DNA from: Arthrobacter citreus
GTDB lineage: Bacteria; Bacillota; Bacilli; Bacillales; Bacillaceae_G
DNA length: 64,000 nt
Assembly (NCBI GenBank): GCA_013200995.1
Contig: CP053688.1
Location: 2,294,001 to 2,358,000, forward strand
Direction of reading: 5' to 3'
Part shown: in pieces, positions 9,311 to 19,351 of the stretch
How the letters are laid out: every line of letters starts with the position of its first letter
Numbering within the stretch: the stretch's first letter is position 1
Made by a program: the position numbers and the translations under genes
Notes under the pieces: generated by a model
What the model was told of the DNA's origin: nothing
Databases searched by the model: none
Seen by the model: only the letters and a program-made list of their open reading frames with translations

Positions 9311-10555
9311 TTAAACAAGCTCATTGTTTTTCCTGAATCTATTTACAATTGACTGAGTGAACTGATTAGCTCGTTCGACATCGCCTTTTTTGAAATAGTA
9401 ATCAAACAATTTAATTTCATATGTCTCTTCGGCAAGCCCATAACCCTTATTCTTAAAAAATGGATACGCAGCCGACTCTAAATAATCATAATATTCGTCT
9501 TTCAAATTTTGAATTTTAAATACATGTAACTGAAAATAATGTAAATACATTGTATCATTTAACTTCTTAGCTAATGAAAGACCTTCGTGTGCTACTTTTA
9601 GCAACTCTGTTTCAGATTGTAGACCTAACTTTGTAGCAGTATTTAGATAACCTTCTAATGTTACGAGATAATGTGGATGACTAGGATCACGTAGCATCAA
9701 AGACTGACTATAATTTTCGAATGCTTTTTCGTAGTACCCATTTCGAAATAGTTGATAAGCGTAATTATGAAGAAGTTTTGCCTTTTGATCAATTAATCCT
9801 AAATTGTCGGCCATTTCTATTAGTCTTGGGTAACCAGACTCCTTTGTATCAAAAATTTCTTCTTGTTCAACTTGGATTAGCATTAGCATTTCTGTTTCAA
9901 GTACTCTATTAAAGCTGTTTGCACTAGTAAAAAATTGAAGTGCTTTATTAGCATAATGATAAGCTAGTATTCGGGAATTCATACACATATAAGCAACAGC
10001 TAAATCATAATAATATTCAGGATTATTATAATAAATTAGATTAATTTTCTTCAAATAAGAAATAGCTTGATTATATTCACCTTGATAATCGAGGTAAAAC
10101 TTACCTTTAATATGATTTCGCATGTTTTGATCATATAGCGAAAGTTCGCGCCAACAGTCCATTTCCTCTATCAAAGATTTAGCAATCTTACTTTCTCCAA
10201 TTAATAAATAATATCTAGTTAAAATTAACGTGTATGCTTGATAGAAATCCGGGATTTTTAATAGATTGATTCTTTCTAACTTAGTTTTTATGCTATTTGC
10301 CTTTGAATTTAGCTTTAAAATAATTGAATCATGCCATTCATTTAATAATGAGTCCAAGCTTAAGTATGCATCAATCTCATCTTGCATATCGATTTGTAAT
10401 CTTTTAGCTAACAACTCGATTGTTTCTTCTGATACTTCTGTAATACCACGTTCAATTTTGCTAACATGGGTACTTGAACAAATTTGGTTCCCTAAATCCG
10501 CTTGCCTTAATCCTTGAAGTTCACGGTAAAATTTAATGATTTTCCCTTGGATCAT
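9311..10555 (-). CDS. NprR/RRNPP-type HTH-TPR transcriptional regulator (414 aa)
   Basis: Cytoplasmic DNA-binding regulator. Residues about 1-60 form an XRE-type helix-turn-helix (RELQGLRQADLGNQICSSTHVSKIERG, split by the turn). The rest is all-helical with tetratricopeptide-like repeats, for example the YNQAISYLKK and YYEKAFENYSQSL regions. Length and layout match NprR (about 420 aa) rather than PlcR (about 285 aa). Family members bind imported oligopeptides and control exoproteases, virulence or sporulation. The gene sits between exported protease genes and is divergent from the one at 10981. The start is ATG after a GGGGAG ribosome site. No cognate pre-peptide gene was found directly downstream, where a terminator follows at once. 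Control of the neighbouring proteases is inference from family and position. Confidence 0.8.
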   Translation of the reverse strand: MIQGKIIKFYRELQGLRQADLGNQICSSTHVSKIERGITEVSEETIELLAKRLQIDMQDEIDAYLSLDSLLNEWHDSIILKLNSKANSIKTKLERINLLKIPDFYQAYTLILTRYYLLIGESKIAKSLIEEMDCWRELSLYDQNMRNHIKGKFYLDYQGEYNQAISYLKKINLIYYNNPEYYYDLAVAYMCMNSRILAYHYANKALQFFTSANSFNRVLETEMLMLIQVEQEEIFDTKESGYPRLIEMADNLGLIDQKAKLLHNYAYQLFRNGYYEKAFENYSQSLMLRDPSHPHYLVTLEGYLNTATKLGLQSETELLKVAHEGLSLAKKLNDTMYLHYFQLHVFKIQNLKDEYYDYLESAAYPFFKNKGYGLAEETYEIKLFDYYFKKGDVERANQFTQSIVNRFRKNNELV

Positions 10556-10980
10556 GTTTTTCTCCCCTTGCTTTCTCCTCCTACGAGTATTTAACGTGAT
10601 AAAACAATTTCTCCCAATAACTTTCCTGTACTAAATCGTTTTATTTTATTTATATCACTATTTTTATCTTTTTCAATAACATTATTTAACTCTTACTAAA
10701 TTTCATATTGCCGCTCCCCCGAATAGTTGAAAATATCGCATTAAAAAAAGAAAAACCCCAAAACAGATTGTTACTTTTCTAACCTATTTAAAACAATACA
10801 AGGCAATATTCCCTTACCTTAATACATTTCCCACAAGAATGTTAGGTTAATAGTCCTTACAGAAACCCCATTTGTAATCTATTAATCTAATTATTAACAT
10901 TAATACCGTAGAAATTTTTCGAAAATTTAGAATGTGTTTTTTCGGAATTTTTTTAATTACATAATGAAAAGAGGAAAACT
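10556..10980. other. Divergent intergenic region between the RRNPP regulator and a protease gene
   Basis: 425 bases without a plausible gene. It holds the leader of the rightward protease and a near-palindrome of A and T runs around TCGAAAA at 10913-10933. The related sequence GAAAATTTAGAA is also upstream of the second protease. A GAGG ribosome site lies just before 10981. Confidence 0.4.
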
Positions 10981-13900
10981 ATGAACAAGAAGAAACAAAG
11001 ATGGTTTAGCCAAACAGTAAAAAAATCAACCCCCATTGTATTATCATTAGGGCTAATCCTTCCGTCGACACACTCTGGCTTGACAAAAGCAGCTGCTAAA
11101 ACCAAAAGTAATACAGAAATCAATGCAGAAAAAATTCTTGCCTCCTTAACGGATGAACAACGAGCAGCATTACAAAAGTCTGAAGCAAAGGAGCTATATG
11201 GACTTCAAGGGTTTGATGAGAAAGAGCTAAAAGATAACAAAGAGATTTCCGTTATCGTTCAGTTTAAATCTAAACCAGGACAAGCAGCTGTTGTTGATGC
11301 TGCTTTAGATGGAAAATCGTTAACAAGAGATGTAGCACAAAGCAAGGTCGATCAAGAGCATTCCACATTCTTAAATGATCTCAAACAAATCTTTCCTGCT
11401 AAAGCTGGTATGCTACGATCGCTTCCTTCAACTGGAAAAGGTTTAAATATGGTAGAAACACCTTACCAAATCAAGCGTTCCTTCAAAGCTTCCTATAATG
11501 GAGTTTCAATGACGCTACCAGCAAACCAAGTTGAATCACTTATGCAGTCAGATGTTGTTCAAGCAATTTACAAAGATACAACATTTACAATTGAACCACC
11601 TTCTATTGCAGAATCTAATGGAAAACCTGTTAAATCGGATAAACCGGAGTCAACTGTGACTGGTGATCCTGTTTCATTCTTAGGTGTAGACAAGCTACAC
11701 GAAGAAGGTATCACAGGTAAAGGAGTCAAAGTAGCTGTCATCGATACAGGAATTGACTACAATCATCCTGATCTCAAAGATGCTTACAAAGGTGGCTATG
11801 ACTTTGTAAATAATGACAGTGATCCGATGGAAACGACCTATGAGGATTGGAAAAAATCAGGATTGCCTGAGTTTTATGCTAATGGCTCCGCCTATTACAC
11901 CGAACACGGCACTCATGTATCTGGTACAATCGCTTCACAAGAGAAAAGTAATAGTGATGTTTCCGTCACAGGAATTGCTCCAGACGCTGACTTATATGTT
12001 TACCGCGTACTTGGTCCATACGGTTCGGGCACTTCCTCTAATATTATAGCTGCAATCGACCAAGCAGTAATATCAGGAATGGATGTTATGAATCTTTCAT
12101 TAGGTGCTGACCTTAATGATCCATACTTTCCAACTAGTACAGCGATTAACTATGCTGTTTTAAGTGGCGTAACCGCAGTAATTGCAGCCGGAAACTCCGG
12201 ACCTGGGTTCTATACTTTAGGATCTCCTGGAGCGGCAGCTTTAGCACTTACTGTTGGTGCAAGTGATATATCGATGCCAATTACAACCATGAAGGGTAAC
12301 GTTGCATCTGGATCATCGATTGACCTACAAACGATGGCAAGAAGTTTTTCTGATGATCTCACAACATTCAAAGGAAAAAGTTTTGAAATGGTTGATGTTG
12401 GTTTAGGTGGTGATGATGACTACACCAATAAAGATGTAACAGGCAAAATCGCTTTAGTCGAAAGAGGTACTTATGCACTGGCAGATAAGATTAAGTTTGC
12501 AAAAAAACATGGGGCGAAAGCAGTTCTCCTAACTAACAATGTTGAAGGCCATATTGGGGCTTATCTAGGCGAAGCAAGTGACTTTATTCCTACTTTCTCT
12601 GTAACACAACAAGACGGGCAAGCTTTAAAGACGCAAGTTGCTGGAGGTAACAATAAATTTACCTTTACTGATGTAACTGTTACCGAAACAGAGGGAGATA
12701 AGCTAGCGGATTTTAGTTCTCGCGGTCCTTCATTAGCCAACTTCGATGTAAAACCAGAAGTTGTCGCACCAGGTGTTAGTGTTCTCTCTACTGTACCTGC
12801 TTATATTACTAACACAAGTACACCTACTGATTACTCAAGTGCCTATGCTCGAATGAGTGGAACATCTATGGCGACACCTCATGTTGCAGGTATAGCAGCC
12901 TTAATGTTACAAGCTAATCCAAATTTGCAACCTGAGGATATTAAGACTCTTTTAATGAATACTGCAGATCCACTAAATGGAGACTATCTTCCTTATGAAC
13001 AAGGAGCAGGTCGAGTTGATCCTAATGAAGCGATTCATCCAAAAATGGAAGTTCAAGTTAAAGATGATACCCTCATTCCATTCGGAGAAGAAATGGTAAA
13101 AGTTGACGAAAAGACGGGCGGAATTAGCTTTGGTGAACTTTATACAGGTGAAGACCTTTCAATTAATAAAAAAATGACTTTGCAAAACTTTGAAAAAGAA
13201 AATAAAAAGTTTACAGCAACAGTTCATTTTCAATTGATAAAAGGAACTTCTGACCCAACTACTAGCGGAATAAAATTAGCCGTAGACCCAGTAATTCAAG
13301 TCAAGAAAAACGAATCTAAAAACGTAAACGTATCGCTTACTTTTCCAAAAACAGCAAAAGAAGGCGTCTATACTGGTTATATTATCTTAACTAACCAAAA
13401 AGATAAAAATGAGCAATATCGTATTCCTTTTAGTATACGAGCAGTTGAGGAAGGTTTTTATGGATATGCGCTCAATAAAGCTTCAACAACTTTAGAATAT
13501 AGAATTTCACAAACAGAACCGATGGGAATGGCTTCAGGTGCTGTTTCGCCTGCACTAACTTTTAATATGAAAACACCTATGAAAAAAATGGATATTGTGT
13601 GGCAAGATGGAAAAACCGGTCAAGATCTAGGTTATGCTACATCATTAGATCTATCAAAACTTAACACAAATACACAGATTATCTCTTTTCTAAGCATTCT
13701 TGGAAGCTATTATCCATTTACTGGTGATCCTGATCATCCGATTTCTGCAATTGCTCAAAACGCAAAACCAGGTTATTACAAGTTAAAATTGATTTCAACT
13801 TCAATGACTGGTAAAACATTTACCGGCTATCTTGATCATTATGTAGACATTGAACAGCCAGTAGTTACTACATCTTTAGATCAAGAGTCACCATTTCACG

Positions 13901-15174
13901 AATACAAACCTGGACAAGAAACGTATCCATTTTCAATGCAAATAACTGATCCACAAGTTAAAGAAATGCAAGATGCTGGGATGGATGTAGATTTCTCCGA
14001 TACTTCCTTTCAATATACATTTATAAATTCAGCTGAATCCAATTTTATTAATATGGATAAAGATGGAAAGTTTTCAGAAGACATTGTCATGCATCCAGAA
14101 TACCCAGTTCAAAGTTTCACGGTAAAAGGTAGAGATGTGGCTGTAAATAGTCCTGTTAAAAAACAATACTATTTTATCAAAGAGGGTACACCAAACGCAT
14201 ATATCACCAGCCCAATCAATGAAGTAAGGATGGGTGATACAGTGAAAGCAACTCTGAAATTAGATAATATATCTTCTCTGTCATCAGCTAACTGGACTTT
14301 CGCAAATCTAGATAAAAACTTTGAAATTGTCGATGCCAAACCAAATGCGGAGTTAAGCCAATACGGAGATGCAAAAGTGACTCTTACGAATTCAAGTACT
14401 CCAACTGTACAATTAGATCTACCAACAACAACTCAAATACAAGACAAAGTGGCTGCGGTCGATGTAACCTTAAAAGTGAAAGATGCTATTTTTGGTACAT
14501 CTATTAATCTAGATCCAACAGTTACGATTAACAACTCAGAAGGAACTACTAATTTAATTAAAGCAGGATATACATGGGGGTTATTATCTTCATTCTCTGA
14601 ACTTGAAGGTCCGCTTAATGCTGAAGGATTTTTAAATCCTGGTACAACAAATAATTATAAAAATGTAGATTGGCCAAATTCAGGTGCATCCATTAAACTG
14701 ACACAATCAAATGGAAACGTATTTGATATAACGCCGAATTTAGTGAAGGATGTCAACCGTTTCTCTATTTCAAAATTACCACTGACTGGTGATTCATGGA
14801 CATGGGAATTTACTTTACCAGGTCACTTTATGGTCAAAATTCCTATGATGTCTGGTTTTGAATACGATGGTACTCTGTATGGTCAACAAAAGAAACTTGC
14901 AAGCACCTACTTTATTAAACAGGCTGTTGCAGGAGATGTAAATCAAGATAATGTGATTGATGTTCTAGATGCACTATACATCCAAACATATTGGGGCACT
15001 AGCAAAAGAGAGGCCGATATTAATTTTGATGGAAAAGTTGATGTGAATGATTTGAATTTTGTAGAAAAGAACTATCTAAAACAAAATCAATATGTAGAGA
15101 ATGCACCTGAACCTCAAAAACAATATAAATCTGCTACTTTAGAAAGTATTAAAATTGCTTTAGGCGTACAATAA
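10981..15174 (+). CDS. Secreted S8 serine protease, third paralogue (1397 aa)
   Basis: The only plus-strand member of the family. A long signal peptide (about 1-39) precedes LTDEQRAAL at about 56-64. The catalytic residues are Asp255, His309, Asn405 and Ser629, and a PA insert lies at about 440-570. The propeptide is about 25 residues longer than in the other copies. The C-terminal half has the same order: Fn3-like block, cohesin-like stretch (about 1075-1210, with GDTVKATLKLDNISSL), VPGHF-like block (LPGHF here), dockerin-like pair (from about 1317; GDVNQDNVID and DINFDGKVD) and tail QYKSATLESI. It is transcribed divergently from the RRNPP regulator, making it the best candidate for direct control by that protein. 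A strong terminator follows at 15301. Confidence 0.93.
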   Translation: MNKKKQRWFSQTVKKSTPIVLSLGLILPSTHSGLTKAAAKTKSNTEINAEKILASLTDEQRAALQKSEAKELYGLQGFDEKELKDNKEISVIVQFKSKPGQAAVVDAALDGKSLTRDVAQSKVDQEHSTFLNDLKQIFPAKAGMLRSLPSTGKGLNMVETPYQIKRSFKASYNGVSMTLPANQVESLMQSDVVQAIYKDTTFTIEPPSIAESNGKPVKSDKPESTVTGDPVSFLGVDKLHEEGITGKGVKVAVIDTGIDYNHPDLKDAYKGGYDFVNNDSDPMETTYEDWKKSGLPEFYANGSAYYTEHGTHVSGTIASQEKSNSDVSVTGIAPDADLYVYRVLGPYGSGTSSNIIAAIDQAVISGMDVMNLSLGADLNDPYFPTSTAINYAVLSGVTAVIAAGNSGPGFYTLGSPGAAALALTVGASDISMPITTMKGNVASGSSIDLQTMARSFSDDLTTFKGKSFEMVDVGLGGDDDYTNKDVTGKIALVERGTYALADKIKFAKKHGAKAVLLTNNVEGHIGAYLGEASDFIPTFSVTQQDGQALKTQVAGGNNKFTFTDVTVTETEGDKLADFSSRGPSLANFDVKPEVVAPGVSVLSTVPAYITNTSTPTDYSSAYARMSGTSMATPHVAGIAALMLQANPNLQPEDIKTLLMNTADPLNGDYLPYEQGAGRVDPNEAIHPKMEVQVKDDTLIPFGEEMVKVDEKTGGISFGELYTGEDLSINKKMTLQNFEKENKKFTATVHFQLIKGTSDPTTSGIKLAVDPVIQVKKNESKNVNVSLTFPKTAKEGVYTGYIILTNQKDKNEQYRIPFSIRAVEEGFYGYALNKASTTLEYRISQTEPMGMASGAVSPALTFNMKTPMKKMDIVWQDGKTGQDLGYATSLDLSKLNTNTQIISFLSILGSYYPFTGDPDHPISAIAQNAKPGYYKLKLISTSMTGKTFTGYLDHYVDIEQPVVTTSLDQESPFHEYKPGQETYPFSMQITDPQVKEMQDAGMDVDFSDTSFQYTFINSAESNFINMDKDGKFSEDIVMHPEYPVQSFTVKGRDVAVNSPVKKQYYFIKEGTPNAYITSPINEVRMGDTVKATLKLDNISSLSSANWTFANLDKNFEIVDAKPNAELSQYGDAKVTLTNSSTPTVQLDLPTTTQIQDKVAAVDVTLKVKDAIFGTSINLDPTVTINNSEGTTNLIKAGYTWGLLSSFSELEGPLNAEGFLNPGTTNNYKNVDWPNSGASIKLTQSNGNVFDITPNLVKDVNRFSISKLPLTGDSWTWEFTLPGHFMVKIPMMSGFEYDGTLYGQQKKLASTYFIKQAVAGDVNQDNVIDVLDALYIQTYWGTSKREADINFDGKVDVNDLNFVEKNYLKQNQYVENAPEPQKQYKSATLESIKIALGVQ

Positions 15175-15549
15175 TTAAATATGATGAAATAGAGATTCAA
15201 AAACCTTAGAGATCTATTACTTTTCAAGTAGATATCAAAATAGAATAGTTTCTATCTTTCTCATATTTTCTATAAAAATACGATCGATTTAAAACTACAA
15301 AAAGCCCCCTGTACTTTTCGGGGGCTTTTCAGTGTGTTGAAATATAATGGAAATCAACCACACACAACTTACTTAGCAATGATAAATCTAGACAATTAAT
15401 TGACAAATCCCTATTTCAAATTGTTGAAGCTTGCTATCTCATTTCCAAAGTAAAAAGACAACAACTCCATAAGGTCAATAGTTTGTTTTTTTTAGTGAAT
15501 ATGTTTACTAATTTAACAAAAGATATTACTAACTGGAGGTGGAAAAATA
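15175..15549. other. Intergenic region between the protease and the germination operon
   Basis: Holds the protease terminator (listed separately) and the leader of the ger operon. I could not pick a clear sigma-G promoter by eye. Nothing else was recognised. Confidence 0.4.
15301..15329 (+). terminator. Terminator of the third protease gene
   Basis: An AAAGCCCCC / GGGGGCTTT stem followed by Ts. It is one of the strongest hairpins in the window. Confidence 0.88.
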
Positions 15550-17019
15550 TTGAAAAATGCAGAAACTAATTCCATCCATAAAGATATTAATATTAATTTA
15601 AAAAATATAAAAAATGAATTTTCCAATGTATTTGATTTTAAAACAAGAACAATTACATTCAATAATAAACCTCTATGTATTGCTTTTATCGATACAATTT
15701 CAAATAAAGGTATTATCAACGAAAAAATTATAAAGATTCTTATTAATATAAAACAAGGTCAAATAATGACTGATCTACCGGTTTCAAATATTACCACCAC
15801 TACTGATTTCAATGAAATAAGGACCGCTCTTAGTAGTGGAAATACAATTTTAATAGCTGACGGGTCAAAAGAAGCATTTATTGTAGATACCGTTTCATTT
15901 GAAGTAAGATCATCAGATGAACCTGATAACGAAAAAATTATTACAGGTTCACATGACGGATTTGTTGAGAGTTTAAGTAAAAACATTAATTATCTTAGAA
16001 ATAGAATTAGAAGTTCGGATTTTAAAATAGAAATGGTACAAGTTGGAGAACCTGGTACAAATGTCGCAATTTTATATATAGACAATATCGTAAATAAAGA
16101 TATTCTTAACAATGTAAAAAATCGAATAAATTCTATTTACCTCAAAAATACTCTAACTCCTGGAAAGCTAGAAGAATTTATTGAAGATAAGTCCTATTCA
16201 CCTTTTCCACAATTATTAGAAACTGAACGTCCAGATCGAGTAGTCTCTAATTTAAACGATGGAAAAATTGCCGTGATTGTAGAAGGAAGTCCTACCGTTT
16301 CTGTTATGCCTGCTACATTCTTTATGTTTTTTCAAACTCCAGATGATTATAACGGCAGAGTCTTAATTGGGACATTTCTTCGTTTAACTAGACTTTTTAG
16401 TTTTTTTATTTGTATTTGTTTACCTGCAATTTATATAGCAATTGTTTCGTTTAGCTATGAAATTCTTCCATATGAATTAGTTACTACCATAAAAAATAGT
16501 ATCGAATATGTCCCTTTCCATCCATTTGTAGAAGCTATCCTTATGCAATTAACATTAGAATTATTAAGAGAAGCATCCATTCGACTACCAAGTCCAATTG
16601 CTCAAACCATTGGTATTGTTGGTGGACTCGTTATAGGTACGGCGATTGTAGAGGCAAATTTAGTTTCAAATACCATGACTGTTGTACTTGCAATTACAGC
16701 AGTAGCGTCATTTGTAGTTCCTGTTCACGAAATGAGTTTTTCACTTCGAATACTAAGTTTTCCAATGATGATCGTAGCCTCATTATATGGAATTGTAGGT
16801 ATAATATTTGGATTAATGCTTATTTTCATCCATTTAGTTAAGCTCGAATCATTTGGTTCTCCATATTTTTCTCCTTTGGCACCAATTCGACTTAAGGACT
16901 TAAAGGATACCATTATTCGGGTGCCGTTTTGGAGAATGAAATCTCGACCTACAAATGCACTTCCAAATGATCCTGTTCAAACCGATGGAACGAAGGGGTG
17001 GAAAAATGATAATTCATAA
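15550..17019 (+). CDS. GerA-family spore germination receptor subunit A (489 aa)
   Basis: First subunit of a nutrient germinant receptor of the spore inner membrane. A hydrophilic N-terminal domain (about 1-260) carries the family's GSHDGFVESL and RNRIRSSDFKIE-type motifs. A membrane domain follows, with hydrophobic segments near 280-310, 350-400 and 410-440. The length is typical of GerAA/GerKA proteins. The start is TTG, eight bases after a GGAGGTGG ribosome site; no ATG fits better. The next gene overlaps its end by 14 bases, and the three genes form a classic A-B-C operon. Which germinant it senses cannot be read from the sequence. Expression would be expected in the forespore, from family knowledge. 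Confidence 0.93.
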   Translation: MKNAETNSIHKDININLKNIKNEFSNVFDFKTRTITFNNKPLCIAFIDTISNKGIINEKIIKILINIKQGQIMTDLPVSNITTTTDFNEIRTALSSGNTILIADGSKEAFIVDTVSFEVRSSDEPDNEKIITGSHDGFVESLSKNINYLRNRIRSSDFKIEMVQVGEPGTNVAILYIDNIVNKDILNNVKNRINSIYLKNTLTPGKLEEFIEDKSYSPFPQLLETERPDRVVSNLNDGKIAVIVEGSPTVSVMPATFFMFFQTPDDYNGRVLIGTFLRLTRLFSFFICICLPAIYIAIVSFSYEILPYELVTTIKNSIEYVPFHPFVEAILMQLTLELLREASIRLPSPIAQTIGIVGGLVIGTAIVEANLVSNTMTVVLAITAVASFVVPVHEMSFSLRILSFPMMIVASLYGIVGIIFGLMLIFIHLVKLESFGSPYFSPLAPIRLKDLKDTIIRVPFWRMKSRPTNALPNDPVQTDGTKGWKNDNS

Positions 17020-18118
17020 AAAAGAAACGATTACATCCTTTCAATTATTTTTTTATATGGTAATCGCACAATTAAATATGGGCATTTTCATTATACCGAT
17101 GATTCTCTATAAATATGGTAAACATGATGGATGGATCTCCATACTAGTTTCTTGCTTTTTTTCAATCTGTCTAGTCATTCTTTACTCGTTTATTCATAAG
17201 CGTTTTCCTAATTTGACCATTTATGAAATTTGTAAACTTTTCTTTGGCAAATGGATTGGTGGATTATTGATTATTAGTTATATTTTGTATTTTATTTATA
17301 TAAGTTTTCTTATTAATCAATTTTACCTAAGTAGTTTTTCTAAATGGGTCTTTCCAAATACACCTTATTGGGGCATCTTACTTCTATTATTAGTAATTGG
17401 TGTCTACTTAGGGAAAGAAAGTTTACGTACCATGACTCGCCTCTTCCAGTTAACATTTTGGGCTATTTTTATTATTTTCTTATTTAGTCTAGACGCATAT
17501 CAAAGTATAGATTGGAAGTATTTATTACCGATTGGCCAAGTGAATTCTCTTGATATCTTAAATGGAAGCTATCATACTATTTTTTTGTCAGCTGGATTTG
17601 AATGCCTATTGGTTGTCTATCCATTTGTTAAGGATCACCACAGAAAAACAATTAAAAGTACAGTGTTCTCTGTATTATTTGTCACAATTATTTATCTATT
17701 TATTGTCATTTTATGTATTGGATTCTTCAGTCCAAAAGAAATGAAGCTAATACCGGAACCAACGATTTATTTATTTAAAACATTAACTTTCTTCCAAGAA
17801 TTAGAGCGACTTGATTTATTATTCCTATCAATTTGGTTTGTTGTAATTGCTTCATCATATGTAGTTTATTTATTTTTAGCGAGTGTTGGCATATCAAATT
17901 TATTAAACTTACATAAAAATCAATCTCTACCTATCTTTACGATTTGCTTGATCATCTTTCTAGGTGGAAATTTTCTACCAGTTTCTAGAGATTTTATGCA
18001 AAAACTTTTAACTATTTTTTCGTTTGCTAGTGTCTGTTTTTTAATTGTGATTCCTCTTTTAATATTATGTATTTCCCTTCTTTTTAAAATCAAAAGTAAG
18101 GAAGTTAAAGTTATATGA
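17006..18118 (+). CDS. GerAB-family germination receptor permease-like subunit B (370 aa)
   Basis: Integral membrane subunit of the germinant receptor, related to APC-superfamily transporters. About ten hydrophobic segments run through the chain, beginning QLFFYMVIAQLNMGIFIIPM. The start is the ATG at 17006, because AAGGGGTGG sits just upstream and the N-terminus then matches the family. An in-frame ATG at 16955 lies deeper inside the preceding gene and has no ribosome site. It overlaps the A gene by 14 bases and the C gene by 4 bases (ATGA), indicating translational coupling. Confidence 0.92.
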   Translation: MIIHKKETITSFQLFFYMVIAQLNMGIFIIPMILYKYGKHDGWISILVSCFFSICLVILYSFIHKRFPNLTIYEICKLFFGKWIGGLLIISYILYFIYISFLINQFYLSSFSKWVFPNTPYWGILLLLLVIGVYLGKESLRTMTRLFQLTFWAIFIIFLFSLDAYQSIDWKYLLPIGQVNSLDILNGSYHTIFLSAGFECLLVVYPFVKDHHRKTIKSTVFSVLFVTIIYLFIVILCIGFFSPKEMKLIPEPTIYLFKTLTFFQELERLDLLFLSIWFVVIASSYVVYLFLASVGISNLLNLHKNQSLPIFTICLIIFLGGNFLPVSRDFMQKLLTIFSFASVCFLIVIPLLILCISLLFKIKSKEVKVI

Positions 18119-19212
18119 AAAAATCCCGTTACATTCCTTTTTTATTAGTCTTTTTTTTAACAGGGTGTTGGGATCAGCACTCACTAAAAGACTCTGCTCT
18201 AGTATTAAGTATTGCTTTGGATCAGGCTCCTAAAAATAAAATTAAAACAACTGCACTTATTAGAACTAGTGTTTCTAAAGGTGGTGAAACTGAAGCAATC
18301 AATTACATTGCAAAAGAGGAAGGCTATTCAGTAAGAGATGCACGACATAAAATTGATTATCAAATACCAGGGAACTTTTCTGCCAACAAATTATTAGTTA
18401 TGCTACTTGGCGAAGACCTTGCGAAAAACAATTTGTATCCCTACTTTGATAATTTTTTTCGATATATTAGAAGCTCACTTACCTCGCGTGTAGTTATTGT
18501 ACAGGGTCAGGCATCCAGTATTTTAGAAATGAAAACTTACAAGGATATATTGATCGGCGAATCACTTTTAGAAATGATTGAAAGTGCCGAAAATCTTTCC
18601 TTAATCCCAAAGGAGACTCAAGAATCGATTTATAAAAAAATGGATGATCCAGGTTATGATTTAGTCCTACCCTATTTAGAAAAAACAGATGACGAAACAC
18701 TTAAGATTAAAGGTGTAGGTCTTTTACAAAATAATAAATTCACTGGAAAAATACTCGATGAATACCAGTCCAAATTACTTTTATTAATGCAAGACAAAAA
18801 AGGCACAGCAATGAGCTTTTCTGAACAAATTAATGAGAATAAAGAGGTTGTCTCATTTAAAGTAAAAAACGAAAACAGAAGCCTCAAAACGAAAATTGTA
18901 AACGGTCAACCTGAGGTCAACATTGATATACAAATTAAGATTGATCTAAATGAATACACTGGTGGAAATTTAGCTAGTGATAAAAAGAAAAAAGAAATTG
19001 AAGAAAAAATTACTAGGAAAATGGAAGATGAAATGAAAGAAGTAATAAACATTCTTCAAGAAGCAAATTGTGATGCATTAGGAATTGGCAGGCATTTAAT
19101 GGCATATCATTCAAAAACATGGGAGAAGTTAAATTGGGAAAAAGAATATTCAAAGGTTCCTTTTAAGATCACTAATAAAGTAATTATGACCACACGCGGC
19201 ATTATGTTTTGA
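18115..19212 (+). CDS. Ger(x)C-family germination lipoprotein subunit C (365 aa)
   Basis: Lipoprotein subunit of the germinant receptor. The signal sequence ends in the lipobox LTGC (Cys18), so the mature protein should be diacylglyceryl-anchored by Lgt and LspA. The chain has the family opening CWDQHSLKDSALVLSIALDQ (Cys-Trp-Asp) and a C-terminal domain with LGIGRHL, as in GerAC/GerKC. It is coupled to the B gene by an ATGA overlap and is the last gene of the operon; a hairpin follows at 19243. Confidence 0.92.
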   Translation: MKKSRYIPFLLVFFLTGCWDQHSLKDSALVLSIALDQAPKNKIKTTALIRTSVSKGGETEAINYIAKEEGYSVRDARHKIDYQIPGNFSANKLLVMLLGEDLAKNNLYPYFDNFFRYIRSSLTSRVVIVQGQASSILEMKTYKDILIGESLLEMIESAENLSLIPKETQESIYKKMDDPGYDLVLPYLEKTDDETLKIKGVGLLQNNKFTGKILDEYQSKLLLLMQDKKGTAMSFSEQINENKEVVSFKVKNENRSLKTKIVNGQPEVNIDIQIKIDLNEYTGGNLASDKKKKEIEEKITRKMEDEMKEVINILQEANCDALGIGRHLMAYHSKTWEKLNWEKEYSKVPFKITNKVIMTTRGIMF

Positions 19213-19242
19213 GGAAAATAAATTTAACTTCTCAATTAATCT

Positions 19243-19280
19243 AATGCAGCGACCCATTTTGGGGCGTTGCATTTAATTTT
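19243..19280 (+). terminator. Terminator of the ger operon
   Basis: AATGCAGCGACCC pairs with GGGGCGTTGCATT around a short TTTT-containing loop, with a T-rich tail. It lies 30 bases after the C-subunit stop codon. Confidence 0.75.
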
Positions 19281-19351
19281 CATCACACAAAAAAGCCCAT
19301 CCCTTTATACACTTAGGTTTGAGTTTCTTCATCTTTATGATCCCATCTTAC

